A model generated the notes under the pieces. The model did no database searches. It saw only the letters and a program-made list of their open reading frames with translations, and was not told the DNA's origin. Positions 1 through 7,319 of a stretch of 64,000 nt of DNA are shown piece by piece. Source of the DNA: Planctomycetota bacterium (GTDB lineage: Bacteria > Planctomycetota > JAJSAM01 > JAJVHW01); the NCBI GenBank assembly GCA_024280885.1, contig JAJRPF010000020.1, positions 150,697-214,696 of the forward strand, in the 5' to 3' direction. The stretch's first letter is position 1. Every line of letters starts with the position of its first letter. Made by a program: the position numbers and the translations under genes.

Positions 1-169
1 CGGCGTCCTCGTTCAGGACCACGACGGTGCCCTCGGAAGTGGTCACGAGTGCCGCGCCGGGCCATGCCGCGACCGCCGAAGCGAGCGCAGTCGGCGTGGA
101 GGACGCGGCGATGGAGGATGCGGACGACGCGGGAGTGGAGACGGTGGGGTCAGGCGCAGCGCTGGTCAC
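1..169 (-). CDS. 5' end of a minus-strand gene running off the left edge (possible PAS-type sensor)
   Basis: On the minus strand an open frame enters the window from the left edge. A GTG at 169 is a workable start, with further in-frame GTG/TTG codons upstream. The first ~35 residues are rich in Ser, Thr, Ala and Pro and look like a flexible N-terminus. They are followed by a run reading AALVTTSEGTVVVLNEDA. That pattern (small hydrophobic strand, EG, hydrophobic strand, N-x-A) is what the first strands of a PAS domain look like, so a sensor kinase or similar is possible. Only 56 codons are visible. Both start and function are uncertain. Confidence 0.4.
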   Translation of the reverse strand, partial: MTSAAPDPTVSTPASSASSIAASSTPTALASAVAAWPGAALVTTSEGTVVVLNEDA

Positions 170-956
170 ACGGGGGATGTTGGCACGCACGCGACGGCGA
201 GGCAACGTCCGCACTTCTCAATCTGAGGTTTCGAGTGCGGAATTGCGTGAGGTCTCGAGTGGGGCGGAGACTCGCGTGAGATGCGACGTGTGCGTGCGTG
301 GAGACCAGCGAGTAGGACCGGACGCGGCCAACGAACTCCTGAGTGGTATTGGGCATAGAGGTGGGAGGAGTCCGCTGCGTTTGCCGGGGGCAGCCGGCTT
401 CGGTCGGCAATGCGCTCGGATTGGGCATTGGGAAGGAAGGAAGACGTGGGGTCGAACACATGCACGACAACCAACGTCCGGCCTTCTCGATGGTCTCCGG
501 GAGCCGGTGGCGAAGGAGGATGGTTGCTCTACTTCGTCTCGCGGCTCGCCGTCGCATTGTCAGTTGCGTGGGTCCGCGTTGCGTTCCCTCGCTGACCTCG
601 CGCCTCGTGGGCGGCGGGTCGTTTCCTCACTGGATCTGACGCATGTCGCGTGCCGGAAAGTCCGACGAAACTCGTGCGAGGTCGAAAAAACGTTCGCGCG
701 AGAACGATCTGCGGCTGGAGCGCGTGAGCAGGCGCGCGTGAGCCACATCAGTTGACCGATGCGAGTGACTGGCCGATGCAAGCGAGTGGGCGAGCGACTC
801 GGCCAGCGCACCACTCCCATCTACGCCAGATGTAGTCCCGACGTATCCCTGCGCTGCGTTCCAGCGGGCTCTTCCCTGCCGAGTTCATCGGCATTCTCGT
901 GAAGTCGCGGGAGCGGAATCTCTCTCGTTCGCCTGGGGCGAGTACGATCCGGCGCG
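170..956. other. Intergenic region with no supported gene
   Basis: Several open frames cross this stretch on both strands, but their translations are Arg/Ser/Ala-rich, without domains or ribosome binding sites, as expected for shadow frames in GC-rich DNA. An 8-bp inverted repeat CTGGCCGA/TCGGCCAG (769-776 and 799-806) and a small hairpin TGCCGA-gttca-TCGGCA (877-893) lie upstream of the kinase gene. Promoters for the kinase and for the left-edge gene should be here, but no convincing -35/-10 pair was found. Confidence 0.5.
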
Positions 957-2144
957 ATGGATCAGAGACAACTCAAGCTGGTGGGGCCGCTCGTGGCCTG
1001 CGGCGCGCTGCCCTCCGACGAGGCGAACGTGTGTCTGCGGCTCTGGCAGGAACTGCAGAAGAAGGGGCAGAACGTCTCGCTCTTCGCCGTTCTCGTGAAG
1101 AAGGGTCTGATGACCCGCACGCAGGTTCTCGTGCTCACGGGCAAGCCGCTCGAGGAGCATCAGCCTTTCGACGACTACAAGTTGCTGCGCAAGGTCGGCG
1201 AGGGCGGCATGGCGGACGTCTACGAGGCCACGTACCAACCGCTGCAAGCGCGCGTGGCGCTGAAGATCTTGAAGACCGAGTTCGCACTGCAAGAGCGCTA
1301 TCGGCTGCGTTTCAAGCGCGAGGCGGCGATCCTCCTGCACCTGGATCACGAGAATATCGTCGACGGGCGCGAGCACGGTTCGCAGGACGGGACCGACTTC
1401 TACGCGATGGGCTTCGTCGACGGGATCTCCGTGCTGGAACTACTCGAGCATCAATTGGACCTCGGTGAGGGCTTGGCGCTGCACGTCGCCTGCCAGGTCG
1501 GCGAGGCCCTCCAGCACATGCTCGAATGCGGCGTGGTACATCGCGATATCAAGCCCGGCAACCTCGTCGTGGACCAAGAGGGCACAACCCGCATCATCGA
1601 CTTCGGCCTCGCAAAGCTCATGCAGGGGATGCGCGAGGATACTGCGGAATCGATGACGGTCGGCACGCCGGAGTACATGTCTCCCGAGCAGGCGCGCGGC
1701 AATGCGCAACTCGACATCCGGACGGATATCTACTCGCTCGGCGTCTCGCTCTTCCAGATGCTGACCGGCGAGGTCCCGTTCCAGGGGACGCCCGAAGAGG
1801 TACTCGTTGCGCAGGTGAAGCAGGAACTGGAGATGACGCCGAAGCAGATGCAGCGCATCTCCCCGTCGGTGCAGTTCGTCATCCGCAAGGCCATGGCGAA
1901 GGACCCCGCGCATCGTTACGCGACGCCGCGCGAGATGGTGGACGACATCCAGGCCGTCGCAGGCGACATCATCGCGGCGCGCGGCCCGGTCCCGTCGATC
2001 GTCACCGAGAGCGCCATCGAGGCGGCCCCCATCGAGTCGCCGCCGACGCCGACGTTCCCGGCGCCGACACGCACGACTTCGCGCACGACGTCACGCACCT
2101 CGCGACGCGGTGGGGGGCGGCGGCGCGGTCGCGGCCGTCGCTGA
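957..2144 (+). CDS. Hanks-type serine/threonine protein kinase with basic C-terminal tail
   Basis: The 395-residue protein is a eukaryotic-like Ser/Thr kinase that phosphorylates protein targets using ATP. Residues 1-70 are a helical N-terminal extension. The kinase domain (about 74-345) has the glycine loop GEGGMA (81-86), the ATP-anchoring Lys103 in ALKILK, the catalytic loop HRDIKPGN (195-202), DFG (215-217) and the activation segment VGTPEYMSPEQA (235-246). All key residues are present, so it should be active. The last ~25 residues are almost all Thr, Ser, Arg and Gly and could bind nucleic acid or acidic surfaces. No membrane segment is seen, so it is probably cytoplasmic. The next gene overlaps its 3' end. 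Substrates are unknown. Confidence 0.95.
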   Translation: MDQRQLKLVGPLVACGALPSDEANVCLRLWQELQKKGQNVSLFAVLVKKGLMTRTQVLVLTGKPLEEHQPFDDYKLLRKVGEGGMADVYEATYQPLQARVALKILKTEFALQERYRLRFKREAAILLHLDHENIVDGREHGSQDGTDFYAMGFVDGISVLELLEHQLDLGEGLALHVACQVGEALQHMLECGVVHRDIKPGNLVVDQEGTTRIIDFGLAKLMQGMREDTAESMTVGTPEYMSPEQARGNAQLDIRTDIYSLGVSLFQMLTGEVPFQGTPEEVLVAQVKQELEMTPKQMQRISPSVQFVIRKAMAKDPAHRYATPREMVDDIQAVAGDIIAARGPVPSIVTESAIEAAPIESPPTPTFPAPTRTTSRTTSRTSRRGGGRRRGRGRR

Positions 2145-2982
2145 GCCGACGTTGAGCTGGTACGCGGACGGACTCCGTTTTCGCTGCGCGCGCTGCGGCA
2201 ACTGCTGCGCGGGCAAGGGCAGTGTCGTGATCGTGACGCGCCGCGAACGCGAGGCGTTGGCGAACCACCTTGGGCTCGCGATCGACGAGTTCGAGGAGCG
2301 CCACACGCGAGCGAGCCTCGGGGAGCGCGTGCTGCTCGACGTTCCGGACGGCGGCGACTGCGAGTGGCTCGAGCGCCACGCTGACGGGACGACCGGATGC
2401 CGCGTGAATGCCGCGAAGCCGGATCAATGCGGTATGTATCCGTTCTGGCCGCGCGTGCTCCAGGATCGCGAAGCGTGGGACACCGAGGGCCGATCCTGCG
2501 CCGGGATCGGCGAGGGCGCTGCGATCTCCGCCGACGACATCGACGCGCGCGCGGGTCTCGAGGTCTTTCGCGGAGCGCTGGAGACGCTCCTCGAGGAACT
2601 CGACGCCGAGATCCAGGCGCTCGATGCCACGTGCTGGATTTCCGGCAACTGCTGTGACTTCGAGGCTGCGGGCCACCGGCTCTACACATCGCGGGCGGAG
2701 GCCGAGCGTTTCGCGAAGGGCGTTGATCTGCGCGGCTGGGATCCAGATTCCGGTCTCTGCCCGGCCTGGAAAGAGCGTCGCTGCACGGCTCGCGAGCATC
2801 GGCCGATGGCCTGCCGCAGCTACTTCTGCGACCCGCGCACTGAGGAACTGACGAACGCGATTACGGAGCGCTACACGACAGCCTTGAAGGCGCTCCATGA
2901 GCGTCATCGCGTCCCGTGGGACTACCGCGACTTCCTGGCTCACCTTGGCGACATCCAGCAGACCGTCGTCAAGCATCGTTGA
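2110..2982 (+). CDS. YkgJ-type zinc/iron-chelating protein with two cysteine clusters
   Basis: The N-terminal half has CARCGNCC (Cys26, 29, 32 and 33 from a GTG start at 2110) and a later GCRVNAAKPDQC segment, the usual pattern of the YkgJ/CxxCxxCC family. A second cluster near the C-terminus (SGNCC ... GLCPAWKERRC ... RPMACRSYFC) looks like a duplicated or divergent copy, so one chain could hold two metal clusters. The reaction catalysed by this family is not established. The GTG start overlaps the kinase gene by 35 bp. A TTG at 2152, 7 bp after the kinase stop, is an alternative that would give 276 residues and keep every cysteine. Overlap implies co-transcription with the kinase. Confidence 0.82.
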   Translation: MGGGGAVAAVAEPTLSWYADGLRFRCARCGNCCAGKGSVVIVTRREREALANHLGLAIDEFEERHTRASLGERVLLDVPDGGDCEWLERHADGTTGCRVNAAKPDQCGMYPFWPRVLQDREAWDTEGRSCAGIGEGAAISADDIDARAGLEVFRGALETLLEELDAEIQALDATCWISGNCCDFEAAGHRLYTSRAEAERFAKGVDLRGWDPDSGLCPAWKERRCTAREHRPMACRSYFCDPRTEELTNAITERYTTALKALHERHRVPWDYRDFLAHLGDIQQTVVKHR

Positions 2983-3195
2983 CACCGACCGAGAACGGGC
3001 GGTGACACCCCCGGCGTCTCAATTCGGCGAATGCGTGTGACGAACTCGTAACGGGTGCGGCCGGTTGGAGGCTGGACCGGACCCGAAATGGGATCGACCG
3101 CCGAATGACGCGCGTCTGGCCCGACTTTCGCGCGTCCAAGATGACACGAGCCGAGCGGGCTCGAACACGTCCCCATCCGGGGACAGGAGCCAACG

Positions 3196-3981
3196 ATGAC
3201 AGCCACGACCCTCACTCCGAGTGCGACGACGCCGAATGCCCCGACGCAGTCGACACCCACACTGAGTCCCGCCACCCTGCCTGGCCTCCGCGGCAGGGCA
3301 CGCGTCCTGCGCGATCTGCGTCGCGACGGCATCCGCGCGTCCATCCGTCGTCGGCCGGTCGGCGTGGACACGGGGGATTTCGTTCTCGCTGAGCCCCTCG
3401 GCGCGGGGCGCTGGCTCCTCGGTGTCGGTGATGCGATGGGCCGCGGCGACACCGCTGCGAACGTCGCGTCCGAGGTGCGCACGTATCTGCGTTCTCACGC
3501 CTCGCGCACGCACAGTCTTGCGGAACTCATGCGCGGCGCCAACCGCTTCGTGCACACCCTTACCGATGGCGAGCGCTTCGTCGCGTTGCTCCTGATGGTT
3601 CTCGATGCGCCGCGCCAGACGATCCGGCTCGCGAACGCTGGTCAAAATGAGCCGCTCGCCGTGGGCCGCTTTGGCGGCGTCATCGCTCTTGAAGGCCACG
3701 GCCCCGCGTTGGGCCTCCTCCCCGACGTCGAGTACCGCGAGGCCGGCCCGCTGAGGCTCCCACCCGGAGTGCTGCTGCTCGCGACCACCGACGGCGTCAC
3801 GGACGCCCTCGATGCCGACGCGTCGATCTTCGGTCGCACGGGCGCATCCGCGGCGCTCGCCGCCGCGCGCGACGACGGCCCGCGCGGCGTGGTGCGTCGC
3901 CTCCTCGACGACGTGGAAGCGCATAGCGCGACCCCGCTCCTCGACGCGGCGTCGGCGCTCTGCGTTCGGTTCTCGCACTAG
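3196..3981 (+). CDS. SpoIIE/RsbU-type PP2C protein phosphatase
   Basis: The 261-residue protein is a metal-dependent Ser/Thr phosphatase of the SpoIIE branch of the PP2C (PPM) family, which usually dephosphorylates anti-anti-sigma factors. After a Thr/Pro-rich N-terminus (1-30), the catalytic domain shows GDF (60-62) and GDAMGRG (78-84), both with Mn-binding aspartates, then AGQNEP and TTDGVTDA motifs near the C-terminus. An AGGAG site lies 6-10 bases before the ATG. There is no sensor domain or membrane segment, so its regulation probably depends on a partner. The kinase gene upstream on the same strand makes a kinase/phosphatase signalling pair plausible, but no anti-sigma partner is adjacent. 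Confidence 0.9.
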   Translation: MTATTLTPSATTPNAPTQSTPTLSPATLPGLRGRARVLRDLRRDGIRASIRRRPVGVDTGDFVLAEPLGAGRWLLGVGDAMGRGDTAANVASEVRTYLRSHASRTHSLAELMRGANRFVHTLTDGERFVALLLMVLDAPRQTIRLANAGQNEPLAVGRFGGVIALEGHGPALGLLPDVEYREAGPLRLPPGVLLLATTDGVTDALDADASIFGRTGASAALAAARDDGPRGVVRRLLDDVEAHSATPLLDAASALCVRFSH

Positions 3982-4010
3982 TCCCGCCGGAGGCGGGAGT
4001 CGTGCGAGAA
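3970..4010 (+). terminator. Long hairpin across the phosphatase stop codon
   Basis: TTCTCGCAC (3970-3978) pairs with GTGCGAGAA (4002-4010), enclosing a perfect inner stem TCCCGCC-GGA-GGCGGGA (3982-3998). The stop codon sits between the two stems. No T-run follows, so this may be a terminator or an mRNA 3'-end stabiliser. Confidence 0.6.
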
Positions 4011-4214
4011 GTGTTGCGTTGGGGTCGCCTCCGGCTCCCCGCTCGCTCGCGCTCGCATGTTCGGCTCCCGCCGCGGCTCCGGCTGCTTCAACCGGGGCTG
4101 CGCTCGGAGTTCGTAGCCGCGCATCGGGGTGGACGCACGACGCGGAAGTGACCCCGTGGTGAAGTCGGGTTTCGCAGGCGAAATCCGCTCTGTCCGCCTC
4201 ACCGCGAGTGTCAC

Positions 4215-4236
4215 GGTTTGTGCGGACGCACAAACC
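4215..4236. repeat. Covarying inner hairpin of repeat copy 1
   Basis: GGTTTGTGC (4215-4223) pairs perfectly with GCACAAACC (4228-4236) around a GGAC loop. At the equivalent place copy 2 has GCCGTGAGC/GCTCACGGC around GGA (13282-13302). The flanks (CCTCACCGCGAGTGTCA before, CCGCCACTCGCTCTCGATT after) are nearly identical in the two copies, so the stem has been replaced with pairing kept. Confidence 0.85.
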
Positions 4237-4354
4237 CCGCCACTCGCTCTCGATTCCGGCGATGTCTCGGTGGGTGGGGCTTTCTTGCGGTCACTGTATC
4301 CGCCCGTTTCGTGCATCTGCTGATCGCGCGCGGCGGGCCCCTCGCCACCTCCGA

Positions 4355-4454
4355 GACCGGGTCGGCCTTTGGGCCTTATAGCCTCAACTGTCGCATGTCG
4401 CCCCGCACCGCAGGTCGAGCGTTGAGGCTATAAGGCCCAAAGGCCGACCCGGTC
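4355..4454. repeat. 34-bp perfect inverted repeat in copy 1
   Basis: The arm at 4355-4388 (starting GACCGGGTCGGCC and ending TATAGCCTCAAC) is the exact reverse complement of 4421-4454, with a 32-base loop. It would form a very stable bidirectional hairpin between two convergent genes. Copy 2 at 13421-13521 keeps the left arm and differs at two places in the right arm. Confidence 0.95.
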
Positions 4455-4518
4455 TGGTCCGTTTTCTTGTCGCCTGCAATCCCCGATCAACCGATGGCGA
4501 GCGCGGTGTCGAAGTAGC

Positions 4519-4603
4519 GTGCCTGGCTCAATTTTCTCGGCGCGGCGACGAGTCTCGCCCTCGTCAGCCCGTGTGGCCGCGCCAAAAAAACTGAGCCTGG
4601 CAC
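4519..4603. repeat. REP-like palindrome (GTGCCTGGCTCA ... TGAGCCTGGCAC), copy A
   Basis: GTGCCTGGCTCA (4519-4530) and TGAGCCTGGCAC (4592-4603) are inverted repeats with one mismatch. Between them lie nested stems GGCGCGG/CCGCGCC and GACGAG/CTCGTC. The TGAGCCTGGCAC word recurs at 13586-13670, 38409-38458 and 39732-39781. Such dyads resemble REP elements moved by RAYT transposases in other genomes, but no RAYT gene is in the window. Confidence 0.75.
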
Positions 4604-4684
4604 GGTAGTTCGACCCCTCGACGAGTCGCGATCCACCCTGGTCTCCCAATCCCAATCCCACGCTACCGCCCCCCAGAATCAACC

Positions 4685-4716
4685 GAGCGGACGGGGCCGA
4701 TCGACCCCGTCCGCTC
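4685..4716 (-). terminator. Strong hairpin terminator after the sigma factor gene
   Basis: GAGCGGACGGGG (4685-4696) and CCCCGTCCGCTC (4705-4716) form a perfect 12-bp stem with an 8-base loop. It lies 24 bp past the stop of the minus-strand sigma gene and faces the repeat, so it may work in both directions. There is only a weak T-rich tail. Confidence 0.7.
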
Positions 4717-4740
4717 TTGTTCCTGGCTCCGTCACTCGCC

Positions 4741-5517
4741 CTACGCGAAGAGCTGGGCCTTCTCTTCCACCAACGAGTCCTCGAGGCGCTTGATCACCTT
4801 GCCGTGGATCTGGCAGATGCGGGACTCGGTCAGCGAGAGCACCTTGGCGATCTCCTTCATGGAGAGGCCTTCGTAGTAGTAGAGCGTGATGATCACGCGC
4901 TCCTTCTCGGTCAATTGGCCCGCGATGACTTCGCGGATGTCCTTCATCTGCATGTTGTGCGTCGGGCGACCGTGGTTTCCGTCGTCGGCTAGCAGGTCGA
5001 TCTTGCGGTTGCCGTGGTTGTCCTCGTTGTCGGACCACTCTTCGGAGAGTGAGATCATGGCAGTGGCGGCGCCGCCGTCGAGCATCGACTTGTACTCGTC
5101 GAAGTTCATCTCAAGCTGCTGGGCCATCTCGTAGTAGGTCGGCTCGCGGCCGAGGGTGCGGTGCAGCGCGTTGCAGGCCTTGTTGATCTTGCCAGCCTTG
5201 ATGCGGACCAGACGCGGGACCCAGTCGAGGCTGCGAAGCTCGTCCAGGATGCTGCCGCGGATGCGGTTCATGGCGTAGGTCTTGAACTTGACGCCCATGG
5301 TGGGGTCGAAGCGCTTGACGGCGTCGAAGAGGCCGAAGATGCCCATGCCGGCGAGGTCGTCTACGTCGACGAACGAAGGGAGCGAGTGCGAGAGGCGCGT
5401 CGCCACGTGCTTGACGAGCGGCAGGTACTTCTCCAGCAGGGTGTTGCGCAGTTCGTCCGTCGGCTGGGCCTTGAACTCGGTCCAAACGTCCTTCATGTCG
5501 GCATCGGCAATCCGCAT
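4741..5517 (-). CDS. FliA/WhiG-family RNA polymerase sigma factor
   Basis: This is a group 3 (sigma-28/WhiG) sigma factor of 258 residues. Region 2 is seen in the YLPLVKHVATRL and DLAGMGIFGLFDAVKRFDP motifs, region 3 in the LGREPTYYEMA helices, and region 4 in LTEKERVIITLYYYEGLSMKEIAKVL followed by the TESRICQIHGKV recognition helix. In flagellated bacteria this class transcribes late flagellar and motility genes. Two in-frame ATGs are available. The GGGAGG site (5527-5532 on the minus strand) abuts the ATG at 5526 but lies 9 bases before the ATG at 5517, so 5517 is preferred. A c-di-GMP-I riboswitch lies upstream, which suggests control by the motile/sessile switch. No flagellar genes lie alongside. 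Confidence 0.93.
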   Translation of the reverse strand: MRIADADMKDVWTEFKAQPTDELRNTLLEKYLPLVKHVATRLSHSLPSFVDVDDLAGMGIFGLFDAVKRFDPTMGVKFKTYAMNRIRGSILDELRSLDWVPRLVRIKAGKINKACNALHRTLGREPTYYEMAQQLEMNFDEYKSMLDGGAATAMISLSEEWSDNEDNHGNRKIDLLADDGNHGRPTHNMQMKDIREVIAGQLTEKERVIITLYYYEGLSMKEIAKVLSLTESRICQIHGKVIKRLEDSLVEEKAQLFA

Positions 5518-5526
5518 CTCTTCCAT

Positions 5527-5565
5527 CCTCCCATTTGTGCGCGGGGGACCGCGGTCTCAGGGAGG
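5527..5565 (-). promoter_or_regulatory. Shine-Dalgarno and complementary anti-SD of the sigma gene leader
   Basis: On the minus strand the ribosome binding site GGGAGG (5532-5527) has an exact complement, CCTCCC (5565-5560), just upstream in the same leader. A GACCGCGGTC palindrome sits in the intervening loop. Pairing would hide the site, so this is a plausible translational expression platform for the upstream riboswitch. Which state is ligand-bound cannot be told from sequence. Confidence 0.5.
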
Positions 5566-5591
5566 TTCGGAAGGCGAGAAGCCTGCCGCGT

Positions 5592-5635
5592 GACAGCGCT
5601 CGGCAACTCTCCCAAGAGTTGCCATTCGTGCTGTC
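5592..5635 (-). promoter_or_regulatory. Hairpin between riboswitch aptamer and sigma gene
   Basis: GGCAACTCT/AGAGTTGCC forms a perfect 9-bp stem with a 4-base loop, enclosed by GACAGC/GCTGTC (5592-5597 and 5630-5635). It directly follows the aptamer on the minus strand. No U-run follows it, so it is more likely a structural part of the expression platform than an intrinsic terminator. Confidence 0.55.
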
Positions 5636-5637
5636 AC

Positions 5638-5744
5638 CTGACCGGTAGCTGGCTGCCATTCACTCTGCGAGGTGTGACTCGCGGGGTTCGAGGCCCTATA
5701 GCTTTGCGTCGCCACCTTTCGGTGGGTTTGCCCTGAATTCGGTC
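5638..5744 (-). ncRNA. c-di-GMP-I (GEMM) riboswitch aptamer upstream of the sigma factor
   Basis: Read on the minus strand, the hallmarks of the GEMM-I aptamer appear in order: AGGGCAAACC, a short stem capped by a GAAA tetraloop (CACC-GAAA-GGTG), GACGCAAAGC, GGGCCT, a long second arm, and the closing TGGCAGCCAGCTACCGG. P1 can form between GACC (5744-5741) and GGTC (5643-5640). The GGG of AGGGCAAACC is kept, as in c-di-GMP-binding members; cGAMP-binding variants change one of these bases. The next gene downstream is the FliA/WhiG sigma factor. Confidence 0.93.
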
Positions 5745-6234
5745 CACTGCGCTGTCAATCCTTCGCCCGGCTCTCTCCTTCCGGGCCACCTTGCCCTCTT
5801 GGGGCGTGAGAAACTTATCACTCGCTTGGAGACCGTCAACCGCCGAAGTGAGAAAAAGGGAATGCCCTGCCTTCGGTCCGTCGTAAGTCGTTTGCCAGAC
5901 GACTGTTGAGAGATCTTTAGCGCTCTCTTTGAAAAGTCATCGACTGCGATTTGATGCGCTCTCAGGATCTGCTCCAGTTGCGCGAGCAGGGACCACTCGC
6001 GTCAGATCGGCCTGTGGGTCGCGTCAGTTGCAGTGCTGCGCGCGGTGTGGGATTGGCGGCGGGCCCCAGCTTGGAAAGGGACAGATGGGAGGGAACCGCA
6101 GAAGGGTCTTTGCCGGAAGCCCGGCCGCCACTTCCTAGGTCGCGCTGGAGGGCCGAAGGTTACGCGGGATTCTCGAAATTCTCGTTTCGAGCATCCGCCC
6201 GGCCTCGACCGAGGGCGCCGCCGTGTCGCGACGC
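5745..6234. other. Intergenic region upstream of the riboswitch
   Basis: No gene is supported here. It must hold the promoter for the riboswitch/sigma transcript on the minus strand. TTGACG (5839-5834) with TAAGTT (5817-5812) at 16-bp spacing is the best pair seen, but it is weak. Small hairpins occur near 5888-5930, and CTCGAAA/TTTCGAG (6172-6191) is a possible 3'-end structure for the minus-strand gene ending at 6235. Confidence 0.4.
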
Positions 6235-7317
6235 CTACTTGCCGTCGGACTCGTGACGCCCCTCGTTCAGCAGACGGCGGAGGCGGCGCTTCTCGTGCCT
6301 CCGACGATCGCCGCGGGTGGAGCGCGGTGTGCGGAACGCGGAGCGGCCGTGGAGCTCGCGGATCTCGGTCTCAAGGCGCAGACGTCGCTCGCCGGGCGTC
6401 AGTCCTTCGGAGCCCGTGCGGACGTACACGTCGCGAATCCGGGCCCACTCCTCGGAACCCATTTCACTCAGCAAGTCCAGAGCGCCTCGGGAGACACCGA
6501 TCTCTCTGTCGAGTCGCTTGCGCATCTCGAACCAGCGCGCCCTCTGCGCCCAGCGCTCGGCGATTGTCTGCCGCTCGGCGTCGGAGCGGCGCATGTAGGG
6601 ACGGATTACGCGCGCTTCGAAATGACCCACGAAGCCGGGGATCAGCGTCATCCGATACTCGGCGAGGAGTCGCTTGCGCATCTTGCGTTGCTTGCCCGGC
6701 GGGAGGGCGGCGATCGCGGCGCGTGACTGCGGGGTCTCGTCCGCGAGGAGTCGCTCCCCGACAGCCTTCAGGGCTACCGCGAGGCGTTGCTTCTTCTCGT
6801 CTCGCGGGAGGCGGTTGAACTCCTCCATCATGCGTGGGCCGCCCATATCGAGCAGCTCTCGCCGCACATGGCGCTGGAACTCGCGCACCCCGGCGCTGAA
6901 GAGGTACTTGCGCTGAACCTGCGACAGCGCGGCGAAGCGTGTGCTTCCACCGAGGAGCCGGATCATCTCGTTGCGCTCGGCGTCCAGCGAACTCTGACGG
7001 CGACGGAGTTGCTCCACGTTGCGACCGACCAACTCGCGTAGGCGCGCGTTGCCGACCCGCTTGGCTCGCGAACGGATCTCGCTCTGGCGCTCGGGCGAGA
7101 GGCGCTGGAAGCGAGCGAGCGCGGCGCGTAGACGTTGCTGCTCTTCGCGGGGCAGCTTGCGGATCATCTCGACGCGCGCCCGCAGAGCGGCGTCGGCGTT
7201 GGCGTCGGCGCCCTCGTCGGCGTGGGCGCTCGAGATCGGGACGACGAAGAGAGCGCCGATGAGCGTCAGCACGCAGAGCAGACTGCCGACGCGGAGCGCG
7301 GAGAGAAGGCGCCGCAC
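6235..7317 (-). CDS. Secreted, highly charged helical protein of an ECF sigma operon (DUF3106-like)
   Basis: The 360-residue protein starts at a GTG 2 bp after the anti-sigma stop, behind a GAGGG site. An N-terminal signal peptide or anchor (arginines, then a hydrophobic stretch LLCVLTLIGALFVV and SSAHA) is followed by a long, charged, helix-rich chain full of Arg, Glu and Leu. Repeats such as LPREEQQRLRAALARFQRLS and LSPERQSE resemble the LSPEER helical repeats of DUF3106-type proteins often found next to anti-sigma factors. It is probably periplasmic, perhaps a sensor for the sigma/anti-sigma pair. It has no catalytic motif, and the exact family is uncertain. Confidence 0.75.
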   Translation of the reverse strand: MRRLLSALRVGSLLCVLTLIGALFVVPISSAHADEGADANADAALRARVEMIRKLPREEQQRLRAALARFQRLSPERQSEIRSRAKRVGNARLRELVGRNVEQLRRRQSSLDAERNEMIRLLGGSTRFAALSQVQRKYLFSAGVREFQRHVRRELLDMGGPRMMEEFNRLPRDEKKQRLAVALKAVGERLLADETPQSRAAIAALPPGKQRKMRKRLLAEYRMTLIPGFVGHFEARVIRPYMRRSDAERQTIAERWAQRARWFEMRKRLDREIGVSRGALDLLSEMGSEEWARIRDVYVRTGSEGLTPGERRLRLETEIRELHGRSAFRTPRSTRGDRRRHEKRRLRRLLNEGRHESDGK

Positions 7318-7319
7318 GT

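Larger units (their letters stand above)
4014..4660. repeat. Long interspersed structured repeat, copy 1
   Basis: About 647 bp align end to end with 13081-13726, at roughly 80% identity by eye, including shared blocks such as GGCTGCTTCAACCGGGGCTG. Both copies sit between convergent genes and carry no credible ORF. Within the repeat are a nested hairpin (outer GCGAGTG/CACTCGC, inner stem 4215-4236), a 34-bp perfect inverted repeat (4355-4454) and a terminal REP-like palindrome (4519-4603). The inner stem differs in sequence between copies but stays perfectly paired, which points to a conserved RNA or cruciform structure. No transposase is nearby. Confidence 0.88.

Noticed and set aside
27..755. 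Long plus-strand open frame at the left edge
   Set aside because: Low-complexity Arg/Ser/Ala/Gly translation, no ribosome site or domain; it overlaps the 5' end of the left-edge minus-strand gene.
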